A stretch of 64,000 nt of DNA from JACCSI01 sp963815285 (lineage in GTDB: Bacteria > Acidobacteriota > Vicinamibacteria > Vicinamibacterales > UBA2999), in assembly GCA_963815285.1 (NCBI GenBank), contig CAWFGB010000012.1, positions 62,001 to 126,000 of the forward strand, given 5' to 3'. Each line of letters starts with the position of its first letter. The first letter of the stretch is position 1. The translations under genes were made by a program, and so were the position numbers. The notes beneath the pieces are model-generated. The model saw only the letters and a list, made by a program, of their open reading frames with translations, was not told the origin of the DNA and did not search any database. Positions 58,596 through 64,000 of this stretch are shown here, one piece after another.

Positions 58596-59782
58596 TCGTG
58601 AGCCGTCAGGAAGCTGAGGTCGGCGCTCAGCACGCCGGCGCGGTGGGTCGCCCGTGACGACTCGTGCAGCAGGTCGTACAAGTGCTCCATCTTGCGCACG
58701 AACCGCGCGATGTCGTAGCGCGCCCCGGTGCGGCGCGCTTCGCGTCCAAGCCGTTCGGCCAGGCCGGGTTGTTCGATCACGTCAATTACGGCACGCGCCA
58801 GCGCGCCGGCATTGCGCTTGGGCACGACGATCGCGTCCCGGCGATCGGTCAGGATGTCGAGCAACCCGTCGGCGTCGGTCGCGACAATCGGCTTGCCGGC
58901 CGCCAGCGCTTCGAAGGCGGTCAGCGGGGTGCCCTCCCACAAGGACGGAAACACCACGATGTCGAACGCTGTGAGGACGGCGGCGACGTCGCGCTGGAAG
59001 CCGAGAAAGACGAGGCGGTTGCCGAGGCCCAGCGCCCGCGCCTGCTCACGGAGTTCCTCCGCCAGCTCCCCTTCGCCGGCGATATAGACACGCACCTTCG
59101 GCTGACGCGCGGTGATCTCGCGCACCGCCTCGACGAGGTACTGATTGCCTTTCGACGGCATCAGCCGCGTGACCGTGCCGACCGCGATGGTTGACGGCAC
59201 GATGCCCAACGCCGCACGGGCCGCGGCAATCTCCTCGGCCGATCGATCGCGGGCAAATTCGTCCAGCGGCGATCCGAGATATACGACCTTGGTCCTCTCC
59301 GCCGGCATGAGGCGCGCGCGAATCGTGAATTCCGCTGTCGATTCCGACACGGCAATCGCCAGGTCCGTGTGTGGCGCCAGCAGCCGGTCGGCGACCTTCT
59401 GAAACCACGGCGTGTCCCCGTGGTTGGCGTGCTCGTGCAGTATCGCCGGAATCCCCATGCGCCGCGCACACAGCCGCCCAAACGTCGTCGCCCCGTAGCC
59501 GTGCATGTGCACGACATCGGCGTGCTTGCTCTTCAACACGCGCAGGAGGTGACCGTAGGTCCTGGGATCGAACTTGTGGCGCCCGAGATAGCTGACGTCC
59601 ACGCCGAACTGCTCGAGCGTGTCTTCGGAAAGGTCCTTGCGCCGCAGGCTGATGAGCGACACGTTGTAACGGCTGGCATCGAAGCGCGGAATCATCCACG
59701 CGAACAGCCGTTTCACCCCGTGCATGCGCGAGCCCTCCCAGCCGAGGTGATCGCAGATGTGGACCACGTTCAGGCGCGTCAT
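58592..59782 (-). CDS. GT4-family glycosyltransferase
   Basis: The 396-residue GT-B enzyme has an N-terminal acceptor domain (VVHICDHLGWEGSRMHGVKRLFAWMIPRF) and a C-terminal donor domain with GTVTRLMPSKGNQYLVEAV, VYIAGEGELAEELREQA and FPSLWEGTPLTAFEALAAGKPIVATD. It transfers a sugar from a nucleotide donor to a glycan or lipid acceptor; substrate unknown. ATG 59782 overlaps the epimerase stop (ATGA) and its stop overlaps the membrane-protein start, so it is in a tightly coupled glycan operon. Confidence 0.9.
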   Translation of the reverse strand: MTRLNVVHICDHLGWEGSRMHGVKRLFAWMIPRFDASRYNVSLISLRRKDLSEDTLEQFGVDVSYLGRHKFDPRTYGHLLRVLKSKHADVVHMHGYGATTFGRLCARRMGIPAILHEHANHGDTPWFQKVADRLLAPHTDLAIAVSESTAEFTIRARLMPAERTKVVYLGSPLDEFARDRSAEEIAAARAALGIVPSTIAVGTVTRLMPSKGNQYLVEAVREITARQPKVRVYIAGEGELAEELREQARALGLGNRLVFLGFQRDVAAVLTAFDIVVFPSLWEGTPLTAFEALAAGKPIVATDADGLLDILTDRRDAIVVPKRNAGALARAVIDVIEQPGLAERLGREARRTGARYDIARFVRKMEHLYDLLHESSRATHRAGVLSADLSFLTAHE

Positions 59783-60771
59783 ATCAGCTTCTGCTCTCTG
59801 TACCACTGTGCCGTCCGGCGAATCCCTTCGTCCAGATCAACCTGCGGGGCGAAGCCCAGTTCGGTCCGCGCCCGCGTGGTGTCGAAGGCGCGGCTCTTGG
59901 TGTAGAAGTCCACCCGGCGGCGATAGAGCGGCGGTTCGATGCCGAGCGGGATGCAGACGCCTTCGCATAACAACCCTGCCGTCCAGAACGGCCACACGGG
60001 CAGATGCAGCCGCGGCGGCGTCACTTTCAGCTCGTTGGCAATGCGGGCCACGAGTTCGTTGAGTGTCGTATAACGCGGTCCGGCGAGCAAATAGGTCCGG
60101 CCCGCCGCTGCCGGCACTTCGCCACACAGCCGAAAGCCCTCGACGAGATCCTCGATGTAGGTGAGGTGATAGAACGCCTCACCGGAGCCGAGCATCGGGA
60201 ACCGCCCGCGCGCCAGGCCGCGAAACATCTTCAGGAAGCGCGTGTCTCCCGGTCCGTAAATGCCAATCGGGCGCGCCACCACGACGTCGAGAGCGTGGGT
60301 GCGTCCGTACTCCGCGGCCAGCTTCTCCGCCTCGAGCTTCGTCTCCTGATAGACGTCGCCTGGATTGAAGGGTGCGTCCTCGTTGGCCGGCGGATCGGCA
60401 ACATGGCCATGAACCCCTCCGGTGCTGCAATGCACCACGCGTCGGGCGCCGCCCCGGCTGGCGGCCTCGAGGACATGCTTCGTGCCCGCAACGTTCACGG
60501 CCCGGTAAGCATCCTCGCGTTGGCCGGCTTCCCGGTACGTCGCAGCGATGTGGTAGACCACGTCGACGCCGTCGGCGGCATGCGCGACCGCGGCGGCATC
60601 GGTCAGGTCGCCGGTGTGCGGCTCGATCCCCTCGGTGGCCAACGGCGACCGTTGAAACCGTTCGAGGCTTCTGGGCCTGACCAGGGCGCGAACGCGGTAC
60701 CCACGGCGCGCAAGCGTCATTGCAAGATGCCCGCCCGTGAATCCGGTGGCGCCGGTAACGAGGACCCTCAC
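59779..60771 (-). CDS. NAD-dependent epimerase/dehydratase family protein
   Basis: The 330-residue extended SDR starts MRVLVTGATGFTGGHLAMTLARRGY (GxxGxxG) and has the active-site pattern VYQETKLEAEKLA (YxxxK) after VHCSTGGVHGHV. It resembles the hopanoid-associated sugar epimerase group and dihydroflavonol-reductase-like SDRs; the exact substrate cannot be read. It overlaps the upstream glycosyltransferase by four bases and the downstream one likewise, so it should act on a sugar of the same polymer. Confidence 0.88.
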   Translation of the reverse strand: MRVLVTGATGFTGGHLAMTLARRGYRVRALVRPRSLERFQRSPLATEGIEPHTGDLTDAAAVAHAADGVDVVYHIAATYREAGQREDAYRAVNVAGTKHVLEAASRGGARRVVHCSTGGVHGHVADPPANEDAPFNPGDVYQETKLEAEKLAAEYGRTHALDVVVARPIGIYGPGDTRFLKMFRGLARGRFPMLGSGEAFYHLTYIEDLVEGFRLCGEVPAAAGRTYLLAGPRYTTLNELVARIANELKVTPPRLHLPVWPFWTAGLLCEGVCIPLGIEPPLYRRRVDFYTKSRAFDTTRARTELGFAPQVDLDEGIRRTAQWYREQKLI

Positions 60772-61739
60772 GTGGCGACGCCGGCCGCACCCGGAGCACC
60801 CGCCGCACCGTGCGCACCCTGCGCACCCTGCGCACCTGGCGCACCCGGTGCACCTGGTGACATGAGCATCGCGTACGCCTGAGCCGTTCGCCTCACATAC
60901 GCGTCGCGGCTGTATTTGCCCGCCGCCAACTCGCGGGCCGCCTTCGCCAGGCGCCGCCGCTCGTCCGGACGATCCAGCAGCTCCGCCACCGCCGCCGCAA
61001 ACGCGGCCGCATCGACAGGGACGAGTCGCGCGACCGCCGAGGACAACACCTGTGTGTGCGTCAACAGGTCCGTGGCAACGATTGGCCTACCGGATCTCAA
61101 GTAGGAATAAATCTTCAACGGCGTGTTGGTTCCACGAACGCGGGGCGACACGAGGATGTCGCACGCCTGCACGAAAGCCGGGATTTCGCGCGCGGGTTGT
61201 TGTCCGGTGAAGCGCACGATGGCCGCCGCTCCAACGTTTTCGGCCGACGCGCGGGCCGCGTCCACCTGCGCAGGCTCGCCGCCGACGACCAGCACGCGGA
61301 CGTGCGGATGCGTGCGGGCGAGGCGCGCGGCCGCCTGAATCAGTAACTCGACCCCCTGATAGGCTTCGAACGTCCCGGTGTAGAGGGCGATGGGCGCCGT
61401 CGCCGGGATATCCCACCGGCGCCGGATCTCATCCGGAGTGAGCGAGGGCGCATCCTCAACATCTCCGCCCATTACGTTCTCGATGAGCAGCGCCCGCTCG
61501 CCCACGCCCATGTGACCGACCGTGTCTTGCAACTCCTGGCAAATGGTAATGACAACGTCCGAGCCGTGGACCATCTGGTTCTCGGCCCAGACGAACAACC
61601 GCCGCAATGCCGAAGATCGGCTGTATTTGAAATTGCTCAACTGCTGCGGCAGGCTCGAATGCATGTCGTAGAGGTGGGGGATGCGCAGGGCTCGCGACAG
61701 CCACACCCCGACCAGGCCCATTTCCTCGTGCGAATGCAC
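60768..61739 (-). CDS. GT4-family glycosyltransferase, C-terminal part with Gly-Ala-Xaa tail
   Basis: This frame holds most of a GT4 enzyme: HSHEEMGLVGVWLSRALRIPHLYDMHSSLPQQL, LYTGTFEAYQGVELLIQAAARL, VRVLVVGG and SPRVRGTNTPLKIYSYLRSGRPIVATDLLTHTQ. The N-terminal 60 residues lie in another frame ending at 61456, and the true join is near 61770. The C-terminus is unusual: about eight Gly-Ala-Xaa triplets (GAPGAPGAQGAQGAHGAAG) encoded by 9-bp repeats. A GTG at 61739 is only the first start in this frame. Donor and acceptor are unknown. Confidence 0.85.
   Translation of the reverse strand: MHSHEEMGLVGVWLSRALRIPHLYDMHSSLPQQLSNFKYSRSSALRRLFVWAENQMVHGSDVVITICQELQDTVGHMGVGERALLIENVMGGDVEDAPSLTPDEIRRRWDIPATAPIALYTGTFEAYQGVELLIQAAARLARTHPHVRVLVVGGEPAQVDAARASAENVGAAAIVRFTGQQPAREIPAFVQACDILVSPRVRGTNTPLKIYSYLRSGRPIVATDLLTHTQVLSSAVARLVPVDAAAFAAAVAELLDRPDERRRLAKAARELAAGKYSRDAYVRRTAQAYAMLMSPGAPGAPGAQGAQGAHGAAGAPGAAGVAT
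60783..60857 (+). repeat. 9-bp tandem repeats encoding Gly-Ala-Xaa
   Basis: Eight or so imperfect copies of GCGCACCYG-like 9-mers form the 3' end of the glycosyltransferase gene and translate as a collagen-like Gly-Ala-Pro/Gln/His tail. The tract stops just before the 4-bp overlap with the epimerase start. Confidence 0.75.
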
Positions 61740-62043
61740 GGCGTCGTATCTCGTCGTCAGTACCTCGTCGCAGGATGGTGAACAGCATCAAGCCGTCCAA
61801 AAGGATCTTGGTGACGGAGGGTCCAATCCGCACTCTTCGGACAAACGGCGGCCGGACCGACCGAAAAATCCGCAGATTGGGCAGCGGCACGTCTCGTCCG
61901 ATGGGATACGTCACCAGGTCGACGTGATGGCCCAGCTCTCCAATCGCTTTGATTCGGTGGTATTCGCTGAACGGTGTGCCCCGGGGCTCAAAGAACGGCT
62001 CCGGCGCCAGCATCAGGATTCTCAGTGGTCTTTCGGTCGGCAC
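61456..62043 (-). CDS. GT4-family glycosyltransferase, N-terminal part (frameshifted near 61770)
   Basis: The first 90 or so residues are the start of a GT4 transferase: RILMLAPEPFFEPRGTPFSEYHRIKAIGELGHHVDLVTYPIG, then ILLDGLMLFTILRR. Here the frame is lost: with one base removed around 61770 it becomes ...LTTRYDAVHSHEEMG and continues at 60768-61739. The remaining residues in this frame are Arg-rich nonsense. The gene is divergent from the methyltransferase gene, and is the first of the minus-strand glycan operon. Confidence 0.8.
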   Translation of the reverse strand: MPTERPLRILMLAPEPFFEPRGTPFSEYHRIKAIGELGHHVDLVTYPIGRDVPLPNLRIFRSVRPPFVRRVRIGPSVTKILLDGLMLFTILRRGTDDEIRRRAFARGNGPGRGVAVASPAHPPPLRHAFEPAAAVEQFQIQPIFGIAAVVRLGREPDGPRLGRCHYHLPGVARHGRSHGRGRAGAAHRERNGRRC

Positions 62044-62163
62044 CTTGGCGAAGCGATTGATTATATCTTACTGACCCGCTGGAAGTTACGGTCGGGATCT
62101 CGTGAGCGGCGCCGGTCGGACGACACTCCTTGCGGCCCTTTTGCTTTATCGTTGCATCTAGCC

Positions 62164-62883
62164 GTGCCGGAATCTTCGACGTTCTATAAATCCTTCTCAG
62201 AAAAGAAGCTGACCACATACGGCACTGCCCGCAGGGGGAAGATCGAGCAGCACCGGCTCGGCCTCCTGCACCGCTACAAGGCGCCGCCGGGCGGGATGTT
62301 CGAAATCGGTCCGGGCCACGGCACGCTGGCCGAGCAAGCGGTCGAAGCGGGGTGGAACTACACCGCGATCGAGGCCAGCCCGCTCCTGGTAGACGTGCTG
62401 AAGAAGAAAGGCCTGACCGTCATCGAATCGTGGACGCCGCCCATCCCGCTGCCGGACGGCGCCGCGGATGTCATCTACGCCGATCAGGTGCTGGAACACA
62501 TGAGCGGCATCGACGCCGCGCGGCAATTCACCGCCGAAGCGCACCGCGCGCTCAGGCCGGGCGGTGTGTTCTTCGTGGTCGTGCCCGACTATCTCAAAGA
62601 GCGCACGTTCTTCTGGGATGTGGATTACACGCACAACTTCGTGACCACCGAACGGCGGGTGAAGCAGTTGTTCAACGACAACGGATTCGATATCATCGCC
62701 ATCGAGCGCAGTATCGGCGTCGCGACCGGCTTCAAACGTGATGCGCTCGCGGCCGGCGCACTACTCGTCAACTTTCCGGGCATCAACACGCTCAGCCGGC
62801 GCACCGGCACCGAAGAACTCCTCTTCAAGATTCGCAAGAACCTTTTCGAAACCCTGACCTTCGTTGCCAGGAAACCTGCGTAG
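62164..62883 (+). CDS. Class I SAM-dependent methyltransferase
   Basis: From GTG 62164 the 239-residue product has the SAM-binding motif I (MFEIGPGHGTLAEQAVEAG), acidic motif II (YTAIEASP), the ADVIYADQVLEHM motif and ALRPGGVFFVVVPDY of methyltransferase type 11. It likely methylates a sugar or lipid of the nearby glycan. Upstream codons back to 61681 in the same frame run antisense through the glycosyltransferase and are not coding. The flippase-like gene overlaps its last 20 bases. Confidence 0.82.
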   Translation: MPESSTFYKSFSEKKLTTYGTARRGKIEQHRLGLLHRYKAPPGGMFEIGPGHGTLAEQAVEAGWNYTAIEASPLLVDVLKKKGLTVIESWTPPIPLPDGAADVIYADQVLEHMSGIDAARQFTAEAHRALRPGGVFFVVVPDYLKERTFFWDVDYTHNFVTTERRVKQLFNDNGFDIIAIERSIGVATGFKRDALAAGALLVNFPGINTLSRRTGTEELLFKIRKNLFETLTFVARKPA

Positions 62884-63814
62884 GGTCATCGGTTCGTGGT
62901 GGGTTCGGCTCGCAATCACGATCGCGATCCTCGTGTACCTCGCGTCGGCCCTCGACATGCGCGCCGCGACGCTGGCGGTGTTACGGGTCGATCTCACCTA
63001 CCTCGCGGTCGTGCTGCTGCTGGTGGCGCTCGACCGTGCGGTCATGATCCTGCGCTGGGTGTTGCTGCTCCGATCGAGCGGCAGCGAGATTGGCGTGGCT
63101 GCCGCCGCGCGCATCTTCCTCGTCAGCTCGTTTGTCGGCAGTTTTCTGCCCGCCGGCGTCGGCGGGGATGTCGCGCGCGCGTACGGCCTGTCGCGCACCA
63201 CTCGCGATGGCGCCGAGGCGCTCGCGTCAGTCGCCATCGACCGGGTCCTGGGTATCGTCGCGCTCCTCGCCATGGGTGTGGTCGGACTCCTGGCTACCGC
63301 GACCGCGGTCACGGACTGGCGCGTGGGCGCAGGGGCGGCGCTGCTGCTGACCTCGTCGCTCGCAATCTTGTGGGCCGACCGCGTCGTCGGCGCCCTGGTT
63401 CCCCCCTCGATGCTCGGCGGACACCTGGCAGCCCGCCTGGTCAGCATCGGGGCCGCGCTGAGCCGCTATCGCACGCGGCCATTGACATTGGTGCACGTGT
63501 TCGCGTGGTCAATCGTCGTGCAGGTGCTGCGGCTCGTGCAGGCATACTTTCTCGGTCTCGGCCTGGGGATTCTGGTGCCGTTTCGCTATTACCTGGTCTT
63601 CATGCCGGTCGGTTTCCTGATGCTGCTGCTGCCGATTTCGGTGAGCGGGTTTGGTGCGCCGCAGGCCATGATTGTCTGGCTGATGCAGCCGCTGGGCGTC
63701 CCCGACGAGCAATCCTTCGCGCTGTCAACGCTGATTGTGCTGACGGGGTTAGCCGGGAACCTGCCCGGGTTGGTCTTGTGGATGGGGCGGCGCGTGGTTC
63801 AAAGCAGCCCCTGA
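62864..63814 (+). CDS. Flippase-like integral membrane protein (LPG synthase TM/UPF0104 type)
   Basis: The 316-residue product has about eight membrane helices and the family pattern with VGSFLPAGVGGDVARAYGLSR and LPISVSGFGAPQAMIVWLM. Members resemble the membrane half of lysylphosphatidylglycerol synthase and are thought to move lipid-linked sugars or related lipids. The only start is a TTG at 62864, overlapping the methyltransferase gene by 20 bases and implying coupled translation. It completes the glycan cluster on the plus strand. Confidence 0.78.
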   Translation: MPGNLRRVIGSWWVRLAITIAILVYLASALDMRAATLAVLRVDLTYLAVVLLLVALDRAVMILRWVLLLRSSGSEIGVAAAARIFLVSSFVGSFLPAGVGGDVARAYGLSRTTRDGAEALASVAIDRVLGIVALLAMGVVGLLATATAVTDWRVGAGAALLLTSSLAILWADRVVGALVPPSMLGGHLAARLVSIGAALSRYRTRPLTLVHVFAWSIVVQVLRLVQAYFLGLGLGILVPFRYYLVFMPVGFLMLLLPISVSGFGAPQAMIVWLMQPLGVPDEQSFALSTLIVLTGLAGNLPGLVLWMGRRVVQSSP

Positions 63815-63866
63815 CTGGCCTTGCGCTTTCGCCGCGCCCACAAATACTGTAGAATCTTGAGGTTAC

Positions 63867-64000
63867 ATGGCACAAGTCTATGCGGCGAAGTACCTCGCCA
63901 AGGCCGCGCTCAGCGCGCCTCGCGATTTGGTCCGGGCGGCGGTGGCGAAGTACACGCCCCTGCACCCCACGGTGTTCATCTTCCACTGCACGTTTGTGTG
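63867..64000 (+). CDS. Probable radical SAM protein, N-terminal fragment (cut by window edge)
   Basis: Forty-four codons are visible after ATG 63867, with GAGG five bases before it and TAGAAT at 63850-63855: MAQVYAAKYLAKAALSAPRD ... PTVFIFHCTFV. The final HCTFV is at the place where radical SAM enzymes have the first Cys of CxxxCxxC, so the next codons should show it. No more can be said. It follows the flippase-like gene by 52 bases. Confidence 0.5.
   Translation, partial: MAQVYAAKYLAKAALSAPRDLVRAAVAKYTPLHPTVFIFHCTFV

Noticed and set aside
1530..61780. Programmed +1 frameshifting as a shared device
   Set aside because: The sites share no slippery codon, stop codon or pseudoknot-like context, and several are homopolymers; sequencing insertions explain them more simply.
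1..64000. tRNA genes
   Set aside because: I looked for TTCGANTCC-type T-loops with a paired acceptor stem and found none that folds; a covariance search could still find one I missed.

Overview
The window is about 64 kb of GC-rich, gene-dense bacterial DNA, with no tRNA, rRNA or CRISPR array seen. The gene content suggests an acidobacterium, probably of the Vicinamibacteria group. The reasons are a TonB receptor with a carboxypeptidase-regulatory N-terminus, a WD40-like/amidohydrolase fusion, a sigma-54-type AAA+ protein with a degenerate GAFTGA loop, a large PDZ/membrane/kinase protein, and many short tandem repeats between genes. This placement is an inference from content only.

Layout. 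1-6.8 kb (minus strand): a lipoprotein start, a PQQ-type propeller, a secreted lipase with a bulb-lectin tail, an AAA+ regulator, PilZ, a pseudopilin and a ComEA-like protein. 7.4-16.3 kb (plus): TonB receptor, amidohydrolase and S9 peptidase, probably for peptide uptake and use. 16.5-19.4 kb: a membrane-anchored Ser/Thr kinase. 20-23.9 kb: AlkD-like repair protein, a TetR/RibD-C divergent pair with two palindromic operators, and a metallophosphatase. 23.9-34.8 kb (minus): a quinohemoprotein amine dehydrogenase (QHNDH) locus, the most distinctive block. 34.8-39.5 kb: a sugar epimerase, RNase P RNA (rnpB), an NtrC-type response regulator and an HtrA protease. 39.7-41.2 kb: a three-gene remnant of a phage- or plasmid-like element with a truncated primase. 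41.6-51.2 kb (minus): a hydrolase, then a tightly packed run sir2-radC-larC-metG-tatD-polyprenyl synthase-ligA, with mostly 4-bp overlaps except for the repeat spacer between metG and tatD. 51.3-55.5 kb: lipoprotein, then ttcA-dtd-CPBP protease-beta-barrel-dapF-like. 55.5-63.8 kb: a glycan gene cluster (three GT4 transferases, a large membrane protein, an epimerase, a methyltransferase, a flippase-like protein). The start of a probable radical SAM gene reaches the right edge.

How the QHNDH genes fit together. qhpA (di-heme alpha subunit), qhpB (beta propeller) and qhpC (small crosslinked gamma subunit) encode the periplasmic amine dehydrogenase. qhpD (radical SAM/SPASM) makes the Cys-to-Asp/Glu thioether links, qhpG (flavin monooxygenase) hydroxylates the Trp that becomes cysteine tryptophylquinone, qhpF (ABC exporter) moves the peptide out, and qhpE (subtilisin-like) removes its leader. 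All seven are present on one strand. They are interrupted by an M28 peptidase, a decayed NmrA-type gene and an unannotated 52-residue CxxC protein.

A caution for the reader: at least seven loci (a lipase, the TonB receptor, the S9 peptidase, the response regulator, the element's leader ORF, the membrane glycan protein and a GT4) are split by what looks like one extra base, always of the same sign, several in homopolymers. This looks more like insertion-biased sequencing error than biology, but it should be settled first.
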